64,000 nucleotides of DNA. Source: Lutraria lutraria. Lineage: Eukaryota; Mollusca; Bivalvia; Venerida; Mactridae. Position 1 is the stretch's first letter; every line of letters begins with the position of its first letter. Shown one piece after another: positions 36,754 through 47,697 of the stretch. Where the stretch lies: NCBI GenBank assembly GCA_964023205.1, contig OZ026842.1, forward strand, positions 6,424,408 to 6,488,407. The letters run 5' to 3'. The translations under genes were made by a program, and so were the position numbers. The notes under the pieces are model-generated. The model did not search any database. It saw only the letters and a program-made list of their open reading frames with translations, and was not told the origin of the DNA.

Positions 36754-37007
36754 TTTTATTTCGTTGTTAGATGTGTTTATTTTTTGTTAATATCCAAACT
36801 ACATATTAGATGCGATTATAATGTTTCAAATGTGTATAATACACATTATGCAGAGTAAAGTCAACATCGAATTTTAAATATACAGAGTATCTTATTAAAA
36901 AAGAAAGCATATACAGATAATAAACTGTTATTTTTACTAAGCAACAGTGTTTGATATACATAATTGTAGAAGAGTAATCGTTGCTAACTTGTGGTTATAT
37001 CACTTAC

Positions 37008-37283
37008 CGATTCTGCTCCCAATTTTAACACTTCACTTGCAGTTCCACAAAAGACTTTTTTAAAGATGTTGTAAATAATTGAACAGTTTGTACTGCCATG
37101 TGGGTGACAATCGTTACAGTAATTTAAATGCTCTACCACATGTCTAATATAGAGAAGAAATTTACTTTTTCCAGGAATTGAGCATTTGCAAATTACCAAA
37201 ATAAAATGCTGCAAATTGTCATGGGTACAGTCAGAGGACTTATATGTTGACTTCAGAGTAGAAACAGAAGAAAACAAGAACAT
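37008..37283 (-). CDS. First exon of a small Cys-rich secreted protein (putative)
   Basis: Minus-strand ATG at 37283 opens 92 codons (MFLFSSVSTLKS...; hydrophobic FILVICKC; KFLLYIRHVVEHLN; CNDCHPHGSTNCSIIYNIF; VFCGTASEVLKLGAES). It ends at a strong donor (TCG then GTAAGTGATAT at 37008-37002), phase 0. A diverged copy lies at 57370-57580, upstream of FMO copy 4, where KSNYLLYLRRAVEYLN-type and HNYTNCSLIYN residues are kept; protein-level conservation supports a real exon. Downstream exons were not found; the LINE remnant at 36.0-36.8 kb lies where they might be. No family recognised. The start could instead be internal to a longer exon. Confidence 0.4.
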
Positions 37284-37699
37284 TTATGACCTCTCGATCC
37301 ATGTCTATGTATGACATTTCTATAAATGGTTTCTAAAATGTATACATTTTATGTTGACTTCATTCTGAAAAAGTAAAATGTGTATACAGGTGTATATAGA
37401 TATGAATATCCACACAAATGACATTTACTGAATGTATAAGTCACAATATAATTATATACATTTAATACATATAGTTAAAATTCAAAACACAAAGTTAAAT
37501 TCAGCAAATGCATAAAGGGATACTGTTTATGACCCATAATACTAGTAATTATTTTTGTCGTATTAAATTTCAAGGTAAGGGTTACATAAATTCTTACTTA
37601 AATGGGATGCATTTTATGACTGGATGCCCATGTAGATCCGATTTTGTGACACACGAATGCAATTTTTGCGTAATGTTTTCATAGAAGCGTATAAAATAC
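37284..37699. promoter_or_regulatory. Putative shared intergenic promoter (unit 2)
   Basis: About 400 bp homologous along its length to 57590-57960, where it separates a copy of the minus-strand Cys-rich exon from FMO exon 1. Conserved blocks include ATGTCTATGTATGACATTT, AATGACATTTACTG and ATGTATAAGTCACAAT. Here the FMO side has lost its first exon to insertion or deletion. Promoter role is inferred from position and conservation. Confidence 0.4.
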
Positions 37700-38219
37700 T
37701 TAAAGGGGCATGCCCTGGAACTGAAGCGTCTCGAATAGCCATAAAATTGGTATCATTTTAATGCCTAAATCAATTAATGAATGCCCTGTAAAATATTTAC
37801 AAAATATCCCGCTAGTCTACTCAAAATACACATTTCAAGATTTACCAAACCTGCCAATTTCGGCCACAGAAATTATTCGTCATTTTTACAACTCGACCCT
37901 TTCGGGATCTGGCAAAACCGAAAACATCGCGGAAAAAAATGTCAACAAACTGAAATGGTACGTATTGCTCATGTTATGTTCATCGAAAGAAATGTACATG
38001 CTCAGTTAAACTCCCAAACGTATCAGAAATATCGTTGTCGTCAATAAAAGGCTGACAGCCTTTTATTCAAACCGACATACAAATACCGACGCGCGCATTA
38101 TAGGGTCATTTTTTACGCACATTCTTCTTTGACTTTTCGGTAATAGTTTGTTTTACAAGTGACAAGCGCATTTTTGGTGTACGAAAAAGACACAGCAGTT
38201 CCTGGGCACGCCTTTTTAA
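37700..38219. mobile_element. TIR element (MITE), 520 bp
   Basis: TTAAAGGGGCATGCCCTGGAAC at the left pairs with GTTCCTGGGCACGCCTTTTTAA at the right with few mismatches. It sits at the point where FMO exon 1 would be expected from the arrangement of copy 4. Open frames inside (37761-38047) have no support. Confidence 0.7.
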
Positions 38220-39041
38220 CCATACATTAATGGGCTAATACTAGGTTAACTTCTCTAGACAAGCAACATAAGCATCTAATATTATACCTTCAATACAACT
38301 TACAGTAATTTATTCAAAAATTGAGCAGGCGAATAATATTCATACGTATCTTGATTTATGGTTAGCAATGTTCGCCTTGAAAACAAAACATGCTGACGAA
38401 TTTAACAAAGTAAGCAGTCAGTTTGTCATTCATTCCACGTAAATGATAAAGAAGTACTATTTTACTAATTGATGTAAAATATTATTTTCGCTCAAGCTTT
38501 ATCTTAATATATTCAAAGGGAAGATACGTACTTAACTTACTTTATAGATCAGTTGGAAAGAGGTGAAACGTTTATAATAGGTATTGATCATCAGAGTAGT
38601 GGGCTGACTAACACTCAGACACGTGAAGTTCATCTAGAAAAAATTCTTCATAATAAAGAACCAAGCTCCGTTCGTTATAAGTTACTAAATTCAAAAAGAG
38701 TTTCTAACATACAAGTAACATCTTGAAATTAATTAATACTAATATCTAGTTGAATAAACTGCATTCAGAATAATATTAAGAAATCTTGTGAGCTTGATTT
38801 AGTGAAGTAAAATATAAAATATTAAATGTCGATGAATTACTCAATTAGCCAATAGTAACGGATGATAAAAATTGGAATATCCCATTGATTTAAAAAGTAG
38901 CAAATCGACAAAAACTATCTAAGATGAGTAAAGAAACATAGAAAACAAACTCGGTTCACAACAATCAGTACAATGTCATGTCTCCGGGAGGGTTCATAAC
39001 TCAAGAGTGGTTCATGAAGGAACAGATTAAGGGACGGACCG
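38220..39041. other. Degenerate sequence replacing FMO copy 2 5' part
   Basis: No FMO exon 1. The stretch 38990-39040 resembles 46710-46770 (GAGTGG-TTATGAAGGA and AGGGCGGA blocks), an unclassified repeat that joins directly to the last codons of exon 2. Confidence 0.4.
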
Positions 39042-40107
39042 GCTGTTAGAGACTATTTGGAGGGTAAGTTAATTGTTTGGAAATGAACTGCTTCTCGTGG
39101 TCACTAACTTGTAAAAACTTTAAAATTGATCAATTATCCATTCCATCAATTAGTAATTTGAAATTGTCTCATCGGACTAACCTTTTGACCGTGCGTTTTG
39201 AAATTCCTTTAAAATTAAGAATATTGTATAAAAATACATACTTTGGCGCAATGAACACAAATATTAAAAATATTATTTTAATTCAAACAGAAATGCATTT
39301 GTTTGCATTATTACATTTTGTAATCTTTTCCAGGACGATGGATACGTAAAACAACTTGAAACATTGATTTAAAGACTTTCATTAAGTTCAGTACAGTCGT
39401 CCGATGGGTAAAGTACGATGACAACAAATATAGACACTAGTATATTGTCGTTGTTGAAAATCTGGAGACACGAGAAACTCGTGAAGAAATATTTACACAT
39501 GTCATTGTAGCTGTTGGGATCTTCAACACCCCGTACTTGCCGGATATCCCTGGAATGAACGACTTTATTGGTCGAGTGTTAAATTCCCACGATTTTAGGA
39601 ATGCCGGAGAGTTTAAGGGACAAACCGTTCTCATCATTGGCGCCAATTTGTCCGGCGAAGATACGGCTCTTCGATTGATCAAATTTCGGGCTGCTAAGAA
39701 AATATACTTAAGTTATAAAACGAGTCCGAAGAGTGCCACGTGTACTCTTCCAAGGGAAATTGAAAAGAAACCTTTGGTTGTCAGAATGGATGCAAATAAA
39801 GGCTACTTTATTGATGGTAGAGAAGCAGAAGTGGATTCGGTAATGCTATGCACTGGATACAAACATCACTTCCCTTTCCTCGAAGGTCGGTTTAGAATAA
39901 AGGAGGAGACTAGCCTATATCCCCCCGACCTGTATATGGGTACTTTGTTCTACAAAGAAGGAAATAATAACTTGTTCTATGTTGGTGTACAAAATCAGTT
40001 TTACACATTCCTTTACATAGAAGCATAGGCCATCTGGACATGCAGGTAATCTAAAGGGTTTTCTTTGTTAATTTTGTACCTAACGCAAACATTATCTGAT
40101 TCAAGTC

Positions 40108-40145
40108 CATTCTATAAATAGCGACTGCGTCATCAAGTTAACACT
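40108..40145 (+). promoter_or_regulatory. TATA-containing 38-bp sequence, copy B
   Basis: Near-identical (35 of 38) to 25529-25566, here inside intron 3 of the FMO pseudogene and just upstream of a reverse-oriented SINE. Homology fades quickly on both sides. Confidence 0.35.
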
Positions 40146-40195
40146 CATCCTATCCAAAGAGACATCACTATTTAATGTTGGATAACCAGACCAAT

Positions 40196-40345
40196 CTAGA
40201 CACAGTACTCGGCTCGGCAGTTCGGACGGGATCACTTAAAAAAGCGTCCCTGAGATACTCTAAGGCGGAGCCGAGAATCGAACACGCGGCTTTTCCTTTA
40301 GTAGTCCAGCGTGTAATCATTCGACCAGCTATCACCCCTTTCCAA
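40196..40345 (-). repeat. tRNA-derived SINE in FMO copy 2
   Basis: Minus-strand head with A-box-like GATAGCTGGTCGAATGAT (40340-40323) and B-box-like GTTCGATTCTCGGC (about 40284-40271), followed by a body containing AGCGTCCCTGAGATACTC (plus strand). The same body occurs, degraded, at 52110-52225. Confidence 0.65.
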
Positions 40346-40750
40346 AGACAAAATATGCCAATGAGAATTTAGGGAATAAAGTAAAACATAACCTTGTATT
40401 TCAGATATATTATTGGTACAGTAAAAGGAGAACCAAAAACTCAACAAGAAATGGATGAAGATTCCCAATCTTGGATACAAAGAGCAAACTCACTCGTATC
40501 TTACGATAGTATGTATCAATTCCAAGCTTCTCATATTGATACATTGGTAGAAAAATCGGAATATAACCTACAGTTGTCTAAACCTGGACTATTCGAGAAA
40601 GTGTTCGAAGCCCGCAAGGCCACAAACGGCCTAGCAAACTGCAGAGACGAAGTGTACACAAGCCCTTGTACCGGACAACCAGGATTGAAACAAACACCTT
40701 TCATGCAAACTTTTGATGATAGTTTGGAATCTTTTGTTAACGCTAAATAA

Positions 40751-42269
40751 GTCACCGCCATGTTGTTCCGTTTCTGTCTTACTAACCGAAGATGTAAAAC
40801 CACATGGCTTGTAATACTAAAAAGACTTTCTCATAATTTGTCAAATATCATTTTACATATTTAATTGCTATTCATCACGAATAAGCGCTCACCCAACTTT
40901 CTCATCTAATCAGTGACAATGATTTTTAATTATTTTGGCTTTCTTATCTTTATTGAGAATAAAACTTCTTAGTTTCGAGAACGACTAAGTACACTATGCC
41001 CATTCGGGGCACGTAGGATGTTAGAATGCATATTTGGGTGTTCTTCTGAATTAGAATATATCAGTCGATACCACTCCTCCTAGCTGTCCTATTTACGTAG
41101 AACACCCAAATAAATTATACGCTCGAACCTATACATGAGAGTTTCGTCCATATAATGATAGATAATTAGTTGCGCCGAATGACTTCCAGAAGACGTCCAG
41201 ACGACATATTAATCACCAAACGTGTAATTCTCAGTTACAAATATTTTATCCACGCAAATAAGATATTTTAAAAAGTTAATCTCATATTTGTATTACAAAT
41301 AGAAAAGATGATTACAAAAACATATCAATAACAGAAATATATTGTGTTTCATCCTTAATTACAACAACACATCAGTTATCTTATACTAACGACATTGAAC
41401 GAAAATCAGTAACGAATAGATAAATAAATCTTCTGAGGAAAATAACTACAGGTCTAATATTAGTAGAACGCGCATAAAAGACTGTTGACACTTACAAATA
41501 CCTATGCATTTACTTTTCCAAATTTTGCAATATCAATAAAGTCGAAAACATCATATTGAAAAGCCTCTGAATTTTCTTCATACTAAACTAGATAATATTC
41601 ATTTACCAACTGACTTTGTTTTATTCTTTAAGATACAATTGAACCCATTCTTACTTATTGCAGTGGAATTAGACAATACCATTAATATACCTAAGGTTCC
41701 TATGCTCCAAAAGTAACCAACAATATCAATAAATGAATGCTCCAAATCAGATCGAGTGAAGGACGAATTGCCTTAAACATAATGTATTCATTCAAATTGT
41801 CACACAGAACACGCACCACTCACACGAATCCCCTTTGGTGTATTATGTTAGTACACTTTAATGTAATGTAAATGCCTGAATATATCAAGTGTGTTACAAT
41901 TGAATAACACACGAAATACTCTCGGGCAAACCAAGTAAACATGAATAGCACGGCTCAACCGACATGGCTCATATTTATGGATAAAATAAAGGTTACACGA
42001 AACAAAACAAAACATACAAATGACGTTAGTTCTGACAAAGAACATTTGAATTATTCAAGTAGGTGATAAGTTTGTGTAATTTAGAAGCCATCGATACAAA
42101 TAATAAAAATGCACGCGACGACATAGTGACAAAACACGCACAATTATTTTTACATAAATATTATGAAATATCAACAAATAATGACAATTCCTGCAAGTCG
42201 TTATAAATCAACATCGTTCTTCACGAGATTCATCAATCATTGAAAAGTATTCTACTTGCTATGCTAACT
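40751..42269. other. FMO copy 2 3' flank, duplicated behind copy 3
   Basis: The part 41050-41210 (CTCCTAGCTGTCCTATTTACG, AGAACACCCAAAT, then GCGCCGAATGA) is homologous to 56120-56240 downstream of FMO copy 3. No gene in it. Confidence 0.55.
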
Positions 42270-42700
42270 TGGGGGCATTTTTTATCTCGTCTGGCACAGA
42301 GTTCACGGAATACAACTGTGATATTTTAGGATCGGACTGTATCCGTCGTCAACAATTTCTTTAAACACCATCTTTTCCTAAGCCACTGGGTCAACTTAAC
42401 AGGGTGTTCCATGCTTGAAGCCCTACCAAAGGTATTAGAATAATCCCATTCTATGCAGAACACTGGTTGACATGGTATCCAAAAGGAACAAGATGGACAT
42501 GCTGGCCCTATGATCGCTCACTAGAAAAAATACCTTTAGAGCTTTTTTCTAGATGAGCCTATATAAATCAAGTGACCCACACGGGGCCACTGTTTACCCA
42601 GGGTCATCATTTGAACAAACTTGGCGTAGGACTGAGGTTCACTAGACAGTACTATAATTTTAAAGTGAAATTTACTGCTTCAATCGAAGTGAGTACTCAT
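42270..42700. repeat. Interspersed repeat, decayed
   Basis: More GC-rich than the flanks; contains GGCCCTATGATCGCTCAC and GTTTACCCAGGGTCATCATT blocks that look like a bivalve-type dispersed repeat. The family assignment rests on resemblance only. Confidence 0.35.
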
Positions 42701-42923
42701 CAACAGATCGAAGCTGTATACAGCAAAACATTCGTGCATTGACGCATTTAAGTCATTGAATGTCAATGAAAAAATGACACAAACAGCGCCTATATTGGTT
42801 CAAATAAATACATCTTTACAAAACTTTTATTGAAAATTAAGGCATTAAGCCCAAGATAATTAATTACACATACGTGTATGCAAAGTAATACAATTAAGGC
42901 AAATACTAAAAGTATAAACATGT

Positions 42924-45690
42924 CCAACTTTGGCGGACATGGCCTTATCGAGTATCTGATCAATTTTCAAGGGAAACAACTACAATTTAGGGGTTTATAT
43001 ACAGTCTACCTATTGTTACCCTCCTTGCTTGCGTTATGCTGACTTTATTAGGGGTCATAAAGTAATAAAGTCAGTCACGCGTAATAGATAAAATATGTTA
43101 TCTTAATTGATCCAAAAATCGATATTTCACTGTATAACTTTTGGATTTCAAGAGCATGTCCCAACTATTATGTACGTCGTTAAAATGGACAGAAACGTAT
43201 GATATTGACATTAATTTGTTTCATCGGTAAAATTATGTTTGCAAATGCGAATATTATGAAAAGACAAAATTCAAGAATCCTAGTAATAATTTTGTTATTG
43301 TATGCACAGTCAAATAGTAATTTGATTCTATTCTGCATATCAACACATTAGCTTACAATACATTTATTCTCACTACTGAAACATGGCTGTATAATGTTTC
43401 ATCCATAACTGAACATCAATGGTTAATAACAAAAACATCTTTCAGTTGTGCAGCATTTATTTCAAATTCATACAAATGCATTTTATTTTAAAGTTTACTG
43501 ATATCATTTACTTCACTGAATTCATATTACCAAGGCCTGATACAATTGCATGTTTACTGGTAGTTTTAAAATAGCTTATACCTGTATTATACTCTATTCA
43601 ACACACTGCACAAAATAATAATTAAGTTATAATTGATGTTATACTAAACTTGCATGCATGTGCTTTCAGCTGGAACAAACATCACAATATGGGCATTCAC
43701 AACAAAATTTATACAAAGTAATAAAGATTTAAGATTATACAGTTGTCCTTGGATTTCATGTTCATATCAAACATTAATACAGCAAAACAGTGGCTGAATA
43801 TATTTACACCCAAAAGTGTTCATGTAAAGCAATGTTTATCTGTCTAAATGTTTATCACATCAAAATCACATTAATCACTGATATCTGTCTTTACTAATGT
43901 CACCATAAATTGTTTAACGACAGAAAAGTGTTTAAAAGTTCATAATCCAAGAAATCCGGAATCTTCATAGATATAGAAAAATAATGAGTTCGACCAGAGA
44001 CGTATTATACGTCTCTGGTTCGACGAAGCATCCATTTTCGCTTTGTTTTATCTAAGTTAAGACACCTCGTACCTTGACTAAACTTTTAAGATAAAAATCG
44101 TCGATCTAAGAATTTTTCTAAGAATGTTTTTCACTCTAAGACGAAAGTTAAGAAAAATCTGACAAAGTTAGCAAAACTTGGCGAAAACTAAGATAATTTC
44201 GGGATTCTTAGATAATTTTTCATCTTAGTTGGTTTGTGAATACGGGCCCTGGTGTATATAAACAGTACAATCAATTTCTGCAATTTGATTGAAATGATAT
44301 CTAACAAATATAACTCGACGTGCCCAATTGTTTGTGAGTCAATGTGAGATGCGTATAAAAAATCAATAATCTGGTAAAGTTAGCAACCATATAAAGGGAT
44401 CTCAAAAATATGATTTTATTATCCGTCCTTTGTTTACACATCATTGAAAAAATAGATATACAAAGTAGGTAATCTTTTTATTTTATGACATGTTTTTATT
44501 AGTGACATGTGGACGTATGCCAAAATGATATATTTAGCATATAATTATATTATCAAAAATGAATTAATAATAAATTTCATTTAATGAAATGTCATCGTCT
44601 ATTTAAGGTCAATTAGAACAATAGATGAAAACATTAGAACAATCGTAAAATATAAGAAATATATATTACTTGAGCTGTAAAAATATTTACATTATGCCTT
44701 CCATTAGGCATATCTCATAAAATAGTTGTCAGATGCCTTTTCTTATTTTTTGTAACATGATTAAAAAATACTGTGCTGTATTTCTATATATACTTTGTGA
44801 TAAAAAAATTGGAACGTTTTTATTGCAAGTAAAAGTCAGTTTCACATCTGTCTAGGTAAAATAAGACCTACTTCAATTTTAACATCCAAAAAGCTAATGG
44901 GGCTTTAACAATAGTGAAAACCATTTTTTATTTATGTTATTTTTTTATAATATCAACAAACTTGGTTATAAATATCGATTTTGCTTTTACACGGAAGTAA
45001 AGTAAAATATTTCACATATTCTAATATTTTCATCCATGTTGTAATATTTTTTAGCCTTCAACCTCAATTATCCTAAAACTTGATTCAACGCGTCCAATGT
45101 TTATTAGCCTGTATAATATATCATGCTGTGGCTGTATATACATAGATACCTAATCAGCAGATATGATCTTCGCCAAATGATCGTTGTTTCCGTAAACGTA
45201 CGTAAATGTCCGAGCTTTGCCGAACGACTGACGAATTGAACAAAATCTAAGGGGTAGTTTTAAAAATCATCAAAAGGGTCGAAGAAGATATTATTTGATT
45301 GTTTTCATATTTTACACGGTGAAAGAAATTAAATTTTCAAAACGAATGCAATGAGTACAAATTAGATCACATTTCCCCCAAAAAAGTTATGATGCTGAAA
45401 ACATCAAATTTTCATTGAAAAATCTACCAATTTTACGCTTTTTACATTGAATATAGAGGGAATCGATAGGTGTCTTTTTCAAACGCAAAAGGGTCGAAGA
45501 AAGAATTAATTCAAAATAATAAAAAATACATCATTAGAAAGATAAAAGATTAATTAAACTTTTGTGATGAGTACAAATTTCGTATTTTAAATAGAATAAA
45601 AGTTATGACGATTATAGTGAAAACCCCCTTCTTTGTTTAATGTAATTTTTTTATCGATTTTCCTAATCAGCATGTCCGCGAAAGTTGGGT
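42924..45690. mobile_element. Possible long TIR element
   Basis: ATGTCCAACTTTGGCGGACATG at 42925-42946 and the complement of its close relative (GCATGTCCGCGAAAGTTGGGTATGG at 45671-45695) face each other 2.7 kb apart. No transposase is visible, and the interior is AT-rich with other small repeats, so the pair could also be two solo ends. Confidence 0.35.
43994..44018. repeat. Hairpin with perfect 11-bp arms
   Basis: CCAGAGACGTA, TTA loop, TACGTCTCTGG. Flanked by TTCGA on both sides, extending the symmetry. Followed at about 44080-44240 by an AAGTTA/TCTTAG-rich dispersed repeat. Confidence 0.7.
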
Positions 45691-46430
45691 ATGGTTAATT
45701 CCAATATAAATGTAACACAATAGTGCATGATGCATTACAATGAAATTAACTCGACATTTAATCAAATATTTTAACTTAGTAATTAGAAATTATTCTTACA
45801 AAGCTAATATAACATGGAGAGAGTATTTGATAAGAATTGTCCCACAACATGTTTGCTACAGTGGACATATCTATGATAATTTAATTTGAATTACATACAT
45901 TCTCTAAAACTTGATCTCTTAATTTAAAGCTTTTGAATACAAAAACTGACAATTTGTTTAGCTTAATGTCTTTTTCGGATTCAATAAAATCCTTAGAAGT
46001 GTATAAACCCGATGAAATAGAAAATTCCATGTTTATTTAATAAGTTGTAAACCTCCTACCATATATATTTTTCAGAAGTATCATTTATCTTTACAGAAAA
46101 GTGTCTACAGGTATGTCTTATACGAGTACGTTGATACTTTTAAAATCATCGCACATCCTTCATGAATCCCATCCAAAAGTATTTATAAGTGATAACTTAG
46201 AAATTCTGTTAACTTTATACTAAACATAAAAATAAACACGGTCCAATGTCAATGCATTTATGCATGTGTAATTTGTACATGTATTTTGTACAGTAATGTA
46301 CTTTGTTTTATTGAAACTCAAATACAACACTTTTAACATGAGCGCTTGTTTGTCCAATTATATTAATTGAGGAGGCACATTTCTAGTGGTAACAGCTTAA
46401 TCTGGGACGTATCTTTCTATAGGTCTATAC
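45691..46430. other. Intergenic, no gene seen
   Basis: AT-rich, no exon. Confidence 0.4.
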
Positions 46431-46591
46431 ACTATGATTTACGAGTCGGCATGTACATGTACAAGATCCCCTAGAATTCGACCTACACTTTATTTTTAAA
46501 CTGCCAAGCTCCGCTTCTGTCAATACATGTTTAAAATTAAGTGTAGGCCGAATTCTAGGGTCTTGGTACATGCCGACCTGTAAATCATAGT
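46431..46591. mobile_element. Palindromic MITE
   Basis: ACTATGATTTACGAGTCGGC at the left pairs with the complement of GCCGACCTGTAAATCATAGT at the right. The arms continue through CATGTAC and CTAGAATTCGACCTACACTT, giving about 60-nt arms with few mismatches. Confidence 0.85.
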
Positions 46592-46949
46592 GAAATCACA
46601 TGCTTTGTGTAAACAATATTTGTCATGTTCGGAAGTCATTTAATATTTATTGTATATGCATGACTGTCACGAGGAGCGATGGATTTGTGATTACAGGTTT
46701 AAAATATCATAAATCGAGGATTTGTTACTCGTGAGTGGCTTATGAAGGAGTAGATTTAAAGGGCGGATTGGCGTATACATTTAACTTCTATGTCCCCGTA
46801 TCGACAGATTGGAGCATATCGTTTAGGTCTGTCTATCTGTCTGTTTGTACCAAACTTTAAAATTTCCTATAAAATCAAAATAATTCCACATACAATCATC
46901 AAACTTCGTATGTTAGTTCCTCTGACGGTGGTTTTTCTTGACATCTACG

Positions 46950-47379
46950 CAGGGCTCCAGATAAGGGACGTATTTGCGTAAATACGCATTAGTTTTCCCG
47001 AAATACTGATACGCACTTAAAATCCCGGGTACTCGTTTTACTCAATTAAAATACGTAACTATCAAATTAAAAGCAGTATCTGTGACTAAAGTGATTTAAT
47101 AGAACATATTGAATAAGACAAAGGTATTGTATATATGCTACATTCTTCACTGGTTGCAAAACAAGTTCATAAGAATGATTTACACATTAAATATAGAAGA
47201 ACACAATACAACAAAGTACATTTAAAAGGTAAGGCCTTTGTGTGTGTTTGTGTTTATAAGTGAATGCCCTTTAGAGTGGTTCCATGATTGTCATTACCCT
47301 TTAAAAAAATTGAAATACCCCCTGCTAAAGAATGCAGGGGATAAAATACCCCTCGCCCAAATATTTATCTGGAGCCCTG
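46950..47379. mobile_element. hAT-like MITE (CAGGGCTCCAGATAA ends)
   Basis: Perfect 15-nt inverted ends CAGGGCTCCAGATAA (46950-46964) and complement (47365-47379). The CAGGG start is usual for hAT elements. Flanks share ATCTA but a clean 8-bp duplication is not seen. Confidence 0.65.
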
Positions 47380-47697
47380 ATCTAGGGGACCTATGCATTA
47401 CTCATCAGTTAGTTGAAGGTATAGATACGTCACCGGGAGCATTGTGTTAAAAACATCTTGTTTTTCATTTAAACAATATTTTTCCTAAATCACACTCATT
47501 GAAAACGACAATAATAGTTTCATATCATAACTCAAAATGTTTCAAATTTTATTTCACCCAAATACAAAATCCTTGATCCGCCCATCAAACGCATTATATA
47601 GCGAGATACTGGCTGAACAATACGCTGCATATACTTAGTAGAAAAAGCACACGAGGACGTTTAAGAGTTTAATTCACTGTTTGAGACTGTGGGAAAT

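Larger units (their letters stand above)
39042..40750 (+). pseudogene. FMO copy 2: pseudogene lacking exon 1, three stops
   Basis: Remaining parts are the last 22 nt of exon 2 (39042-39063, AVRDYLEG end), exon 3 at 39334-40045 and exon 4 at 40405-40750, with all splice sites preserved. The FAD-binding exon is missing. In exon 3 there are in-frame stops TGA at 39357, TAG at 39438 and TAG at 40026. The FMO signature (FIGRVLNSHDF), the second glycine motif (IIGANLSGED) and LCTGYKHHFPFL remain. Exon 4 is fully open to TAA at 40748. A possible poly(A) signal is at 40958. Intron 3 carries a SINE and the TATA-type 38-mer. It cannot make a working enzyme. Confidence 0.9.

Noticed and set aside
37761..38047. 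Two overlapping 80-90 codon frames
   Set aside because: Both lie inside the MITE at 37700-38219.
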